DNA of 64,000 nt from Antribacter soli (GCF_021568775.1 NZ_JAKGSG010000006.1:37912-101911); one strand, 5' to 3'; shown: positions 16,167-25,481, counted from the stretch's first letter. Made by a program: numbers and translations. Notes: generated from the sequence alone by a model not told the origin.

Positions 16167-16206
16167 ATGGTTCTCCTCGTTTGTGGAACGCCCCGACGAC
16201 GGCCGG

Positions 16207-16470
16207 TCAGCCGTAGATCATCCGGCGCAGCTGACGCTCGGTGAGCACGGGTGCTGCGACGACACGGTCCTCCAGCTCGGCGGCGATCCGGGCGAAGATC
16301 TCGGGGTTCTTGGCCCCGTAGGTCTGCAGCTCGGCGTGCCGGCGTCGGACGACCTCCTCGACCGGCGTGGCGTAGTACGCCACCACGTCCCCGATGACCC
16401 GGGCCGCCTCGGCGGGTGTCATCCCGGTGGTCGACACCACGTGCGCGACCAGGTCCGATGCCGTCCTCAT
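16207..16470 (-). CDS. Small conserved-looking helical protein upstream of glmS
   Basis: An 87-aa protein predicted all-helical: ASDLVAHVVSTTGMTPAEAA, RVIGDVVAYYATPVEEVVRR, then IFARIAAELEDRVV and a basic end RQLRRMIYG. The Pro-containing turns between amphipathic helices and low-complexity-free sequence argue for a real gene. I chose ATG 16470 over the longer frame because the extra residues are not helical. There is no catalytic motif. It precedes glmS by 40 bp in the same direction. I do not recognise the family; a small regulatory or adaptor protein is possible. Confidence 0.65.
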   Translation of the reverse strand: MRTASDLVAHVVSTTGMTPAEAARVIGDVVAYYATPVEEVVRRRHAELQTYGAKNPEIFARIAAELEDRVVAAPVLTERQLRRMIYG

Positions 16471-16508
16471 GGGGCACGACACTGACACTCGTCGACGGCA
16501 CCGGCAAC

Positions 16509-16532
16509 TTCTTGCCCGATCTCGGGCAAGAA
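16509..16532. terminator. 11-bp inverted repeat between DUF2142 gene and small gene
   Basis: TTCTTGCCCGA and TCGGGCAAGAA are perfect inverted arms separated by only 2 bp. The site lies 27 bp after the DUF2142 stop and 39 bp before the next start on the same strand. A terminator would need a larger loop, so an operator is also possible. Confidence 0.5.
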
Positions 16533-16558
16533 TCGGCAGCCGTCGGGCCGAATGCTCC

Positions 16559-18085
16559 TCAGTCGCGCGCCAGCCTGGCCAGCAGCCGAGCTCCGGCGGC
16601 TGACGCTACGACGTGGATCCCGAGGAGCACCGCCGAGGGCACGGGAGGCGCCCACGGCCCGTCGAAGACACCCCACCACGATCCCTGGTCGCCGATCGTG
16701 TACCGGCGAAGGGTGACCACGAGCGCGAGGGTGAGTCCGGTGGCCATGAGCGACGCGACGAGGTTGAGGGTGCGCTCGGCGAGCCGGCGTGGCAGCTCGA
16801 TGAACGCGTCGCGGCACACGAAGCCTGCCGTGGCGGCCACGCCCACGTAGAGCGGCATCGAGTAGCGAGCGGTCCAGATGTAGCCGACGTTGCTCGCCTG
16901 CCAGGCATGGACGATCACCGGCAGCAGCACGGCGACCGCCAGGACGCTCACCATCGCCACGCGCCCACGCCGGTCGCCCAGGAGGAACGCGAGGAGCACG
17001 AGGAAGCCACCGACCGCGGCGAAGGCCACGTATCCCAGCGTCGGCAGGCTCGTGTCCAACCAGCCGAACCGCCCGATGGCCACGAGGAGGAAGTCCCCGG
17101 TCTCGAAGAACGTCCGGTTCGCAGTGGTGCGGAAACCGAGCTCGGGGTGCCCGCCGCCCCCGCCCTCGAGCGTGCCGGCGGACAGGGTCCACCACAGAGC
17201 GGGGACGGTACCGGCGACGACGAGGCCGAGCCACGGCCAGGACCTGCGGTCGAGCATCGTTCGCCGCACAGTGGCCCACGGGCCGACCACGACGGCGACC
17301 ATCACGACGATTGCGGCGATGTACAACGGCGACAAGCCCCGGGAGTTCAGGAGCACTACGGTCACGACCGCGATCCCCGCCATGCGCGAGGTGAGCCGCG
17401 CCGGGTCCGGGGCTCGCACGAGGGCGAGCAGGGTGATCCAGAGCGTCAGTGCGGCGCTGATCTCGAGCCCTGACGAGTTCACGATGCTGTTGAGGTAGAC
17501 GACCATCGGCATGAGCGCCGTCGCCACCCCCGCGGCGACGAAGGTACGTCGCGTGACGTCGGCGAGGGCGACGAAGCCCCAGGCGAGGACCAGCGAGCAG
17601 AGGCCGGCGCTGACCAGGCGCATGAGGTAGAACACGTACTCACCGGGCGGGAGGAAGGTGGGGAGCCCGACGACGGCGTAGTACGCGGGGTTGTTCCTGA
17701 TCACCCACGTGCTCGCCGTCATGGTCTGCTCGGCCGCCTCGCCCCTCGGCAGCTCGGGGGCGCAGTCCGCCGCTACCCCACCGCGGAAGGCGAAGCACAC
17801 CGGGTACGACGCCGTGACCGCGTAGATCGCAGGGATGTCCACCTCGCCGGCGCCCGGGTTCCCCGGGGCCGAGCGCCCGTACAGGTCGCCGCGGACGACG
17901 GCGGCGGCCTTGATGACGTGGACGTTCTCGTCCGGCCCGCTGACGACGGGTGTGGCGAGCGACCAGAGCGACGTCAGGGTCATGAGCACCGCGAATGCCG
18001 TCCAGTACACGCGCGGACGCGCCGGCGCCGGGCGCGCAGGGGTCACGGACGCGGGACGGGTCGTATTCCCGGCGATGGTCGTCAT
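16559..18085 (-). CDS. DUF2142-family polytopic membrane protein
   Basis: A protein of about 508 aa with roughly 11-12 hydrophobic segments, starting MTTIAGNTT at ATG 18085; upstream in-frame ATGs give a polar, non-conserved extension. The first loop after TM1 has SGPDENVHVIKAAAVVRGD, the DE motif resembling the metal-binding acidic loop of GT-C glycosyltransferases, and a long outer loop follows (TASYPVCFAFRGG). DUF2142 proteins occur in surface-polysaccharide clusters and are thought to be GT-C-like transferases. It is divergent from a run of five glycosyltransferase/flippase genes, supporting such a role. Confidence 0.8.
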   Translation of the reverse strand: MTTIAGNTTRPASVTPARPAPARPRVYWTAFAVLMTLTSLWSLATPVVSGPDENVHVIKAAAVVRGDLYGRSAPGNPGAGEVDIPAIYAVTASYPVCFAFRGGVAADCAPELPRGEAAEQTMTASTWVIRNNPAYYAVVGLPTFLPPGEYVFYLMRLVSAGLCSLVLAWGFVALADVTRRTFVAAGVATALMPMVVYLNSIVNSSGLEISAALTLWITLLALVRAPDPARLTSRMAGIAVVTVVLLNSRGLSPLYIAAIVVMVAVVVGPWATVRRTMLDRRSWPWLGLVVAGTVPALWWTLSAGTLEGGGGGHPELGFRTTANRTFFETGDFLLVAIGRFGWLDTSLPTLGYVAFAAVGGFLVLLAFLLGDRRGRVAMVSVLAVAVLLPVIVHAWQASNVGYIWTARYSMPLYVGVAATAGFVCRDAFIELPRRLAERTLNLVASLMATGLTLALVVTLRRYTIGDQGSWWGVFDGPWAPPVPSAVLLGIHVVASAAGARLLARLARD

Positions 18086-18196
18086 GACTGGTCCTCGATG
18101 GATCGTCGCTCGCGTCTCCGCGTCCCGAACCTGCTCGGCAGGACCGGCCACATGCTATCCGGGGTACCGCGGACCCACATCGGCTAGCCTCGCCGG

Positions 18197-19384
18197 GTGC
18201 GCATCGCGGTTGTCTACGACTGCTTCTTCCCGCTCACGACAGGGGGCGGCGAACGGCAGTACGGCCTCTTCGCGGACGCGTTCGCCCGTGCCGGGAACGA
18301 CGTCGACTACCTCACCCGGCGGCAGTGGGACGGGGCGGCACCCACCCCGGTGTCGGGCGTCCGCGTCATCGCCGCGAGCGGCCCGTTCGAGCTGTACGAC
18401 AGCACGGGGACACGCCGCACGCCGGGCGCCCTGAAGTTCGCCGCCTGCCTCTTCACCTACCTGGTCCGCCACCGGCGGGACTACGACGCGGTCCTGGTCA
18501 GTGCGCTCCCCGCGCTCAACGTCTTCGCGGCCCGCCTCGCGCTCCTCGGCACGCGCACCAGGTTCTGCGCCGACTTCCTCGAGGTGTGGCGGCCGGACCA
18601 GTGGCTGGACTATTCGGGCCCCGTGATGGGGCGGGTCGCGCGGACGCTCCAGCACCTGGCGGTCCGCGTGAGCCCGTGGGTCTCGTGCCACTCGGACATG
18701 AACGGCCGACGCCTCGCCGCGGAGGGCGCCCGCCGCGCGCCGATCGTCAGCCCCGGCCTCATCTCCCAGGAACTGATCGACGCACCGGCTCCGGCAGACC
18801 TCGACGCCCTCCGCACCCCGACGGTCGTGTTCGTCGGCCGCCACATCCCCGACAAGCAGGTCGAGGAGATACCGGCAGCCGTCGCCTGGGCGCGCGAGCG
18901 CGTCCCCGGCCTGGATGCGGTGATCCTCGGCGAGGGGCCGCAGCGCGAGGCGGTCACGGCGGAGATCGAGCGACTCGGTCTCGGCGGCGTCGTGAGCCTC
19001 CCGGGGTTCGTGGACGAGGAGGAACTGACCGAGCGGGTGCGCACGGCCGCCGTGCTCGTGAACCCGTCCCGCCGCGAGGGTTACGGCCTCGTCGTCGTCG
19101 AGGCCGGCTCCGTCGGCACCCCGGTCGTCCTCGTCGATGCCCCCGACAACGCCTCCGTCGAGCTCGTGGAGGACGGCGTCAACGGATATGTCGCGCCGTC
19201 GGTCGCCCCCGAGGACCTCGGCTCCGCGATCGTCCGCGCGGTCGAGGGCGGCGCGGCGCTCAGGAGCAGCGCCCGGGCGTGGTTCGACGACGCGGCGCGG
19301 CACCGTACCGCGGAGGCGGCCGCGCTCGCGATCCTGGTCCAGATCGGCGCGCGCGCCCCGGACGTGCGCCGACGGATGCGCTGA
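18197..19384 (+). CDS. Glycosyltransferase, GT4 family
   Basis: A 395-aa GT-B-fold transferase. The N-terminal acceptor domain begins MRIAVVYDCFFPLTTGGGER (Gly-rich loop); the C-terminal donor domain has PTVVFVGRHIPDKQVEE, DAVILGEGPQR and the E-x7-E motif in NPSRREGYGLVVVEAGSVGTPVV. GT4 enzymes use nucleotide sugars with retention. It has no membrane anchor and probably works at the inner leaflet on a lipid-linked glycan. The start is GTG 18197, divergent from the DUF2142 gene, and it is first in a cluster that continues to 23981. Confidence 0.9.
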   Translation: MRIAVVYDCFFPLTTGGGERQYGLFADAFARAGNDVDYLTRRQWDGAAPTPVSGVRVIAASGPFELYDSTGTRRTPGALKFAACLFTYLVRHRRDYDAVLVSALPALNVFAARLALLGTRTRFCADFLEVWRPDQWLDYSGPVMGRVARTLQHLAVRVSPWVSCHSDMNGRRLAAEGARRAPIVSPGLISQELIDAPAPADLDALRTPTVVFVGRHIPDKQVEEIPAAVAWARERVPGLDAVILGEGPQREAVTAEIERLGLGGVVSLPGFVDEEELTERVRTAAVLVNPSRREGYGLVVVEAGSVGTPVVLVDAPDNASVELVEDGVNGYVAPSVAPEDLGSAIVRAVEGGAALRSSARAWFDDAARHRTAEAAALAILVQIGARAPDVRRRMR

Positions 19385-19494
19385 CCGCGCGCGCGGACCA
19401 ACCTTCGCAGATCATGGGTCTCGGCCCTGACCCTGGTCCGCCGGCCGCGATTCCTTGCGGCCACCTCCCTGTGATCTCCCTGGACGAACCTGCC

Positions 19495-20790
19495 ATGGCA
19501 GCTACGCCGAGCCTCGAGCTCACCATCCTCATGCCGTGCCTCGACGAGGCCGAGACCCTCGAGGTCTGCATCCGCAAGGCGCTCGGCTTCCTGGAACGCT
19601 CCGGCATCCAGGGCGAGGTCCTCGTCGCGGACAACGGGAGCAGCGACGGCTCCCAGGCGATCGCCGAGGCGTGCGGTGCCCGCGTGGTCCCGATCGCCGA
19701 GAAGGGCTACGGAGCGGCCCTCCTTGGCGGCATCGCCGACGCGCGCGGCCGGTACGTCATCATGGGCGACGCCGACGACAGCTACGACTTCTCGAGGCTG
19801 GACCCGTTCGTCGCCAAGCTGCGCGAGGGCTTCCAGCTGGTGATCGGCAATCGCTTCCAGGGCGGCATCGCACCGGGCGCCATGCCGCCCCTGCACAAGT
19901 ACCTGGGCAACCCGGTGCTCTCCGGCATCGGCCAGCTCTTCTTCAAGCCGGGCGTGGGCGACTTCCACTGCGGCCTGCGAGGGTTCGACCGCGAGGCGAT
20001 CCTTGCCCTCGGCCTGCGCACCTCGGGCATGGAGTTCGCCTCCGAGATGATCGTCAAGGCGTGCCTCGCCAAGCTGTCGGTCGCCGAGATGCCGACCACG
20101 CTGAGCCCCCACGGGCGGTCCCGTCCGCCGCACCTGCGCAGCTGGCGCGACGGCTGGCGTCACCTGCGGTTCCTCCTGATCTTCTCGCCGCGCTGGCTCT
20201 TCTGGGTGCCGGGCGTCACGCTGCTCACGCTGGGCGTCGTCGCCAGCCTGGTGCTGCTGTTCGGACCCATCGAGATCGGGTCGGTCGGCTTCGACGTGTC
20301 GACCATGATCTACGCGATGGCTGCCGCGGTCGTCGGCTATCAGAGCATCCTGTTCGCCATCCTCACCAAGGTCTACGCCTGGCACGAGGGCTTCATCCCG
20401 ACGGGGTCACGCTTCCGGTCGGCGATCGACAAGCTCAGCCTGGAGCGGGGCCTGCTCACCGGCCTCGGCCTGTTCCTCCTCGGCCTGGTGGCCGCGATCG
20501 TCCAGGTGGTCCGCTGGGGTGGTGGCGAGGGCTTCGGCGCGCTCGACGCACGCGCCGCGGTCCGGGTCGCGGTTCCGGCCGTCCTCGGGCTCATGCTCGG
20601 CTTTCAGACCCTGATGTCCAGCATGTTCATCGGCATCCTCGGGATTCCGACCCGTTTCGGCTCCAACCCGTCCGCCACGGACGTCGAGTCGCACGCCGTG
20701 CCCACACCGGCCGGTGCGGTACGGGACACGGTGGTGGTCGACAGCCGGGCCCCCGAGCAGGCGGTCCCGGTGGGCGACGGGGTGCGGTGA
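19495..20790 (+). CDS. Membrane-anchored glycosyltransferase, GT2 family (DPM1/GtrB-like)
   Basis: A protein of about 431 aa. The GT-A domain (1-230) has LTILMPCLDEAETLEVCI, VLVADNGSSDGS, the metal-binding GDADDSYDF and FHCGLRGFDREAIL, typical of transferases that load undecaprenyl- or polyprenyl-phosphate with one sugar. It is followed by about four TM helices (WLFWVPGVTLLTLG, MIYAMAAAVVGYQS, LGLFLLGLVAAIV and VAVPAVLGLMLG). The product is probably a polyprenyl-phospho-sugar for an external GT-C enzyme such as the DUF2142 protein. The start is uncertain: ATG 19495 fits the domain; GTG 19471 and ATG 19414 are in frame. The end overlaps the next gene by 4 bp. Confidence 0.88.
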   Translation: MAATPSLELTILMPCLDEAETLEVCIRKALGFLERSGIQGEVLVADNGSSDGSQAIAEACGARVVPIAEKGYGAALLGGIADARGRYVIMGDADDSYDFSRLDPFVAKLREGFQLVIGNRFQGGIAPGAMPPLHKYLGNPVLSGIGQLFFKPGVGDFHCGLRGFDREAILALGLRTSGMEFASEMIVKACLAKLSVAEMPTTLSPHGRSRPPHLRSWRDGWRHLRFLLIFSPRWLFWVPGVTLLTLGVVASLVLLFGPIEIGSVGFDVSTMIYAMAAAVVGYQSILFAILTKVYAWHEGFIPTGSRFRSAIDKLSLERGLLTGLGLFLLGLVAAIVQVVRWGGGEGFGALDARAAVRVAVPAVLGLMLGFQTLMSSMFIGILGIPTRFGSNPSATDVESHAVPTPAGAVRDTVVVDSRAPEQAVPVGDGVR

Positions 20791-21929
20791 CCCACCGGTC
20801 GAAGGTCGTCGTCGACCTGCTCTTCGTGTCGGGAGAGCGCGGCGGCATGGAGACGTACGCCCGCGAGCTGCTGCCACGGACGGCGGGCCACCTGCCGGAC
20901 GTCGATCTCGTGGCGCTGACCAGCACCACAGGCAAGGACGAGGTGGCCGGCTGGTTCCCGGGCGAGGTGCACGCGCTCGCGCTCGACGCGGACAGCCGCG
21001 CGCTCTGGGCGGCTGCCGAGGTCCTCGCAGTGGAGCGGCGGGCCCGCCGAGCCGGGGCGGACCTGCTCTGGTGCCCGGCAAACTTCGGCCCGGCCGGGCG
21101 GCGGGTGGCGACCCTCGTGACGGTGCACGACGTCACGATGCTCGAGCTGCCGAACCGGGACCTGCACCAGGCGGCGCAGGCCGTCACCTCGTGGCTCGTG
21201 CGCCGCGCGGCACGGGGTGCCACGAGGATCCTCACGGTGAGCGAGGACGCGGCGCGCGGAATCAGCCGCGCGCTCGACGTCCCCGCGGACCGGATCGACG
21301 TCGTGCCGAACGGTGCTCAGGAGGTGCGTCCCGGCATCGACGTCGAGGCGGCTCTCGCCGGCCTGCCCCCGATCTCGGGCCGGCCGGTCGTCCTGTCGAC
21401 CGGGAACCGCATGCCGCACAAGAACTTCGACGGGCTCCTCCGGGCACTTGCCGCGATCCCCCCAGGACAGCGCCCGACGACGGTCGTCACGGGCAGCCGC
21501 AGGGACGTCCACTTGCGCGAGCAGGTGCGCCAGCTCGGGCTCGAGGACGACGTCGTGCTCCTCGGGTGGGTGACGCAGGACCAGCTCGAGGCGCTCTTCG
21601 CCTCGGCGACGGTCTACGTCTGCCCGTCGCTCGCCGAGGGTTTCGGGCTTCCCGTCGCGGACGCGATGAAGCGAGGCGTCCCGGTGCTGGCGAACGACAT
21701 CCCGGTCCTGCGTGAGGTGGGCGGCACGGCCGCACGGTACGCCGATGCAACCGACCCGGCCGCGCTGGCGAAGGCGCTCGTGAGCATCGTCGCCGACCCG
21801 GCCGAGCGCGAGCTCATGAGCGCGGCCGGACGTGCCCGCGCCACGCTGTTCACCTGGGACGCGTCGGCCGAGCGGACCGCGCGCGTGCTGGCCCGCACGC
21901 TGGACGAGGTGCAGGCGCGCCGTGGCTGA
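20787..21929 (+). CDS. Glycosyltransferase, GT4 family
   Basis: A protein of about 380 aa with a GT-B fold. VDLLFVSGERGGMETYAREL is the acceptor-domain loop; VTVHDVTMLELP and TRILTVSEDAARGI are GT4 landmarks; the donor domain has VLSTGNRMPHKNFDGLLRAL and PSLAEGFGLPVADAMKRGVPVL with the E-x7-E-like pair. It is soluble. GTG 20787 overlaps the previous stop (GTGA), indicating translational coupling within the cluster. The sugar donor and acceptor cannot be told. Confidence 0.9.
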   Translation: MTHRSKVVVDLLFVSGERGGMETYARELLPRTAGHLPDVDLVALTSTTGKDEVAGWFPGEVHALALDADSRALWAAAEVLAVERRARRAGADLLWCPANFGPAGRRVATLVTVHDVTMLELPNRDLHQAAQAVTSWLVRRAARGATRILTVSEDAARGISRALDVPADRIDVVPNGAQEVRPGIDVEAALAGLPPISGRPVVLSTGNRMPHKNFDGLLRALAAIPPGQRPTTVVTGSRRDVHLREQVRQLGLEDDVVLLGWVTQDQLEALFASATVYVCPSLAEGFGLPVADAMKRGVPVLANDIPVLREVGGTAARYADATDPAALAKALVSIVADPAERELMSAAGRARATLFTWDASAERTARVLARTLDEVQARRG

Positions 21930-22839
21930 GGCAGACCGGACGTCCGTCGCCGGCACGAGGGTCGACCTTGGCCTCGTCGTCTCCACCCTCGGCCGGGTCC
22001 GGGCGCTCGACCGCCTCCTCGCCTCGCTCGACGGCCGGCTCGGCCCGTCGGACCGGGTCGTGGTCGTGGCGCAGGGCGCCGTCCCAGAGGTGCGCGCGCT
22101 GGCTGCCCGGTACGCGGACAAGGGTCTGCCCGTCGTGGTCACCACGTCCAAGCGTGGGGCCGCTCTCGGCCGGAACACGGGAGTCGCCGCTCTGCCCGCG
22201 CGGGACTTCCTGCTGGGCTTCCCCAACGACACGACCTGGTTCCCGGACGGCGCCGTCGAGGCGTTGCGTTCGGCGGCCGAGGCGTCGGGCCTGCAGGCGG
22301 GGGCGCTCACCGTCGTCGACGAGAACGGGCCGAAGTTCGTCCTCCCTCCGGCGGGTACGGTGCTCGACCGGCGGTCGGTGTGGTCGGTGATCGAGATGGG
22401 CCTCCTCGTCAGGCGGGACGTCTTCCTCGAGGTGGGCGGCTTCGACGCGGCGATGGGCACAGGCGGGCCGACGCCGTGGCAGGCGGGCGAGGCCACCGAC
22501 TTTCTGCTGCGCCTGGTCCGGCGGCGTCCTGACCTGGCGCAGCGGTTCGAGTGGCTGCCGCCGGACGTGCGGGTGGGCGGTGTGCCGGACCCGCACGGGC
22601 TGAGCGCCGCGGAGCGCCGCCGCAAGCTCCGCAGCTATGGCCGGGGCCTCGGGCGGCTGGTGACGGTGCACGGGTACCCCCTCTGGTGGCGGGCCGCCTA
22701 CCTGCTCGCCGGGCTCGTGTTCGGCTTCCGCAACCCGGCCACCCATACGCCGGGGGACGGCTGGTGGGCGTTCCTCGGCAGGCTCGAGGGGTACACGGGC
22801 CGGACGATCGGCGGCCAGACGGCGGCGGTGCAGCGGTGA
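21922..22839 (+). CDS. Glycosyltransferase, GT2-like (GT-A)
   Basis: A 305-aa protein with GT-A landmarks: LGLVVSTLGRVRALDRLLAS at the N-terminus, TTSKRGAALGRNTGVAAL, and FPNDTTWFPDGAV in the DxD position, where the motif reads PND. VGGFDAAMGTGGPTPWQAGE is the acceptor-binding region. Near the C-terminus GYPLWWRAAYLLAGLVFGFR may be a membrane-associated helix. GTG 21922 lies 8 bp inside the previous gene, and the next gene overlaps by 4 bp. It probably adds a sugar to the surface glycan made by this cluster. Confidence 0.82.
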   Translation: MAEADRTSVAGTRVDLGLVVSTLGRVRALDRLLASLDGRLGPSDRVVVVAQGAVPEVRALAARYADKGLPVVVTTSKRGAALGRNTGVAALPARDFLLGFPNDTTWFPDGAVEALRSAAEASGLQAGALTVVDENGPKFVLPPAGTVLDRRSVWSVIEMGLLVRRDVFLEVGGFDAAMGTGGPTPWQAGEATDFLLRLVRRRPDLAQRFEWLPPDVRVGGVPDPHGLSAAERRRKLRSYGRGLGRLVTVHGYPLWWRAAYLLAGLVFGFRNPATHTPGDGWWAFLGRLEGYTGRTIGGQTAAVQR

Positions 22840-23981
22840 GCGCCGGGAGGCGACTCGCCCGCGCCGGCTCGAGCGGTGTGACCCTGCTCGGCGGGGTAAC
22901 CCTGGCCGTCGTGCCCGCTGCCGTGGTCTCGATCTCGGCGCGGCTCTTCACGGCGCCGGAGCAGGGCCGTATCGCGGTCGCCGTGCTGGTCGCCACCTTC
23001 GTCGGCCAGCTTGCGTTCGCGGTCGTCGTCGAGTCCCGGTTGGCGTCTCCAGGCTCCGGCCGCCGCGTCGTCTTCCCGCGGTGGCTCGCGCTGCTCGGGA
23101 TCGCCACGGCGCTCGTGCTGTGCGTGTTCCCGGCCGACGCCGTCCTGCTGTGCGTCGGCCTGCCGGTGCTCGCCGCGGCGCTGGAGGTCGGCCGGGGGGT
23201 GTCGGTCGCGGAACGGCTCGACGGGCGGGAGGCGTACGCCTCGATCGCGGTCGGTGCGGGCGCGCTCGGCGGCGTGCTGGCGGGCCTCGCCGGCCAGCGG
23301 TGGGCCCTGGTCCCGCTGTTCGCGGGGATCGCCGTCGCCACGCTGGTGCGGAGCGCCCCCGTCGGTGACCGGTCCGGGCGCCGTGACCCCGGCGTGCTGC
23401 GCTGGGTACTGGCGGACACCGTGATCACCGGCGTCATCCCGCCGTTGCTGAACGCGATGATCCTTGCGTTCCTGGGGCCGGTGGAGGCCGTCCTCTTCAC
23501 GTCGGTGTCGACAGTCTCAGGACTGCTGGCCATCCCGCTCAACTTCATGCGCCTGAGACTTCTCAAGGAGCACTCCCGGCTCGACGTCGTCGTCTCGGGC
23601 ACGGCGGTCGTGGGCGCTGCGGTGGTGCTGCTGGTCCTGGACCGCCTGCGGGGGTTCGGCCTGCTGTTCGGGGAGGCCTGGAACGCCGAGACCGCGCTGG
23701 TCCCGCTGCTGGTCGCGTGTGCCTGGCGCGCGCTGTCGTTGCTGACGACGATCCCGTTCACGGCGCTGCGCCGGGCCGGGGAGGTGCGGGTCCTCACCGC
23801 CCTGCGGGCCGTGGTCGCGGTCGCGACGTTCGCGCTCGCCGTGGCGAGCCTGAGGCTCGGCTCCCTGGTCGCGGTGTTCGCAGGGCTCGCCGTGGCGGAG
23901 GCGCTCGCGGCGCTCGTCTACGAGCGGGCCGCCCAGGCGCGCGTGGGCCGGCAGCCGAAAAGGTTTCAGCCGCTGCCGTGA
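22836..23981 (+). CDS. Polysaccharide flippase-like membrane protein
   Basis: A 381-aa protein with about 10-12 hydrophobic segments, rich in Ala, Val and Leu, e.g. GVTLAVVPAAVVSISARLF, LAIPLNFMRLRLL and ALSLLTTIPFTALRRAGEVR. The layout resembles Wzx/MOP flippases, which move lipid-linked oligosaccharides across the membrane, though it is shorter than the usual 400-480 aa and no sequence motif is decisive. GTG 22836 overlaps the upstream GT2 stop. As the last gene of the glycosyltransferase run, an export role is the natural reading. Confidence 0.6.
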   Translation: MSAGRRLARAGSSGVTLLGGVTLAVVPAAVVSISARLFTAPEQGRIAVAVLVATFVGQLAFAVVVESRLASPGSGRRVVFPRWLALLGIATALVLCVFPADAVLLCVGLPVLAAALEVGRGVSVAERLDGREAYASIAVGAGALGGVLAGLAGQRWALVPLFAGIAVATLVRSAPVGDRSGRRDPGVLRWVLADTVITGVIPPLLNAMILAFLGPVEAVLFTSVSTVSGLLAIPLNFMRLRLLKEHSRLDVVVSGTAVVGAAVVLLVLDRLRGFGLLFGEAWNAETALVPLLVACAWRALSLLTTIPFTALRRAGEVRVLTALRAVVAVATFALAVASLRLGSLVAVFAGLAVAEALAALVYERAAQARVGRQPKRFQPLP

Positions 23982-23999
23982 GTGTGGCATCGTCGTGCC

Positions 24000-25481
24000 G
24001 TGCCTGAGCTCACCGCTGCGCTGCCCGATGCACCGACCATGCCCGTTCGCCCGGTGGTGGCGGGTTTCCATCCGGATCCGACGGTGGTCCGGGTGGGTGA
24101 TCAGTTCTACCTGGCCTGTTCGAGCTTCGAGTACGCGCCGGGAGTTCCGATCTTCCGGTCGACGGACCTCGTCTGGTGGGAGCTCGTCGGCCACGCGCTG
24201 CACCGACCGTCTCAGCTGGCGCTTCGGGACGGGTCCCCGTCGAGCGGCGTCTACGCGCCGACGCTGCGGCACCACGACGGGAAGTTCTGGCTGGTGACGA
24301 CCAACGTGTCCGACGGCCCGGGCCACCTCCTGGTGTCCGCCGCCGACCCGGCCGGTCCGTGGTCGGAGCCGGTGCGGATCACGGCCGCCGGCGGGATCGA
24401 TCCGGACCTCGCGTGGGACGACGACGGGACGTGCTACCTCACCTGGTCGGACTCCGGGATCCGTCAGGCCGTCCTCGACCCGGCCTCCGGACAGCTGCTG
24501 TCCGAGCCTCGTCGCCTCTGGAGCGGTACCGGTGGCCAGCACCCCGAGGGTCCGCACCTGCACCACGTCGGGCAATGGTGGTACCTGATCGTCGCCGAAG
24601 GCGGCACCGGTCATGGTCACGCCGTGACGGTCGCCCGCGGCCTGTCCCCGTCGGGCCCGTTCGCGCCGAGCCCGGACAACCCGGTCCTGACGGCCAGGGG
24701 CACTCTCGGACCGGTGCACAACACCGGCCACGCCGATCTCGTCGAACGACCCGACGGCTCCTGGGCGATGGTGTTCCTCGGGGTGCGTCCGCGGGGCCAC
24801 TTCCCCGGGTGGCACGCCCTGGGCCGCGAGACGTACGCCGCCGAGGTGGCGTGGCACGACGGTTGGCCGCGGGTCGTCGGCCCGCTGCAGCCGGCCGCGG
24901 TGCCCTCCGTCGAGACGGGCCTGGGTGACCGCGTCATCCCGCTCGACTGGGTCGGCGCCGGGGTGTTCCCGGACGAGGTCCTGGCGTGGTCGGACGACCG
25001 TTGGCTGATGACGGGCCGCGCCGACGAGCGCACGTTCGTCGGACGCCGTCAGGAGCACGCCGGCGTCGTCGTGCGCGCAGAGGTCGAGGCGACCAGGGGC
25101 GCCGTCGGCGGGCTGGAGATCCGGATCGACCCGTCCCACGCCGTCGGTCTCGAGGTCCAGGACGGGACGGTCCGGGCCGTGGCGCGCATCGGACCGGTCG
25201 TGTCGGTGCTCGGCGACTCACCGGCGCCGGCCGGGACGGTCCTGGAGCTGCAGACGGTGCCCGCGGGCGGTCCTGGGAACACCAACGAGCTGGGTCCCGA
25301 CCAGATCGTGGCGGTCGTCCATGGGCCCGGTGGCCCCGTCGAGCTGGCCCGTATCGACGGCCGCTACCTCTCGACCGAGGTCGCGGGCGGCTTCACCGGC
25401 CGGATGGTCGGCCTCGTCTGCACGCGAGGAAGCCTGACCGTCCGGTCCTTCGAGTACGCCGGGCACGACCAGGACGGGTGA
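24000..25481 (+). CDS. GH43 beta-xylosidase / alpha-L-arabinofuranosidase
   Basis: A protein of about 493 aa with no signal peptide, so cytoplasmic. The five-bladed GH43 propeller occupies about 15-310: catalytic base Asp in VVAGFHPDPTVV, pKa-modulating Asp in GGIDPDLAWDD and acid Glu in GQHPEGPHLHH. VPIFRSTDLVWWELVGHAL and SSGVYAPTLRHHDGKFWLV are typical of XynB-like GH43 members with a C-terminal beta-sandwich (about 330-493). It likely hydrolyses imported xylo- or arabino-oligosaccharides, complementing the secreted GH62/CE3 enzymes. The start is GTG 24000, or GTG 23982 in the same frame, just after the flippase gene. Confidence 0.88.
   Translation: MPELTAALPDAPTMPVRPVVAGFHPDPTVVRVGDQFYLACSSFEYAPGVPIFRSTDLVWWELVGHALHRPSQLALRDGSPSSGVYAPTLRHHDGKFWLVTTNVSDGPGHLLVSAADPAGPWSEPVRITAAGGIDPDLAWDDDGTCYLTWSDSGIRQAVLDPASGQLLSEPRRLWSGTGGQHPEGPHLHHVGQWWYLIVAEGGTGHGHAVTVARGLSPSGPFAPSPDNPVLTARGTLGPVHNTGHADLVERPDGSWAMVFLGVRPRGHFPGWHALGRETYAAEVAWHDGWPRVVGPLQPAAVPSVETGLGDRVIPLDWVGAGVFPDEVLAWSDDRWLMTGRADERTFVGRRQEHAGVVVRAEVEATRGAVGGLEIRIDPSHAVGLEVQDGTVRAVARIGPVVSVLGDSPAPAGTVLELQTVPAGGPGNTNELGPDQIVAVVHGPGGPVELARIDGRYLSTEVAGGFTGRMVGLVCTRGSLTVRSFEYAGHDQDG

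Noticed and set aside
14343..16206. glmS ribozyme upstream of glmS
   Set aside because: The leader is only 40 bp from the preceding gene and has no ribozyme core; the element is not expected in actinobacteria.
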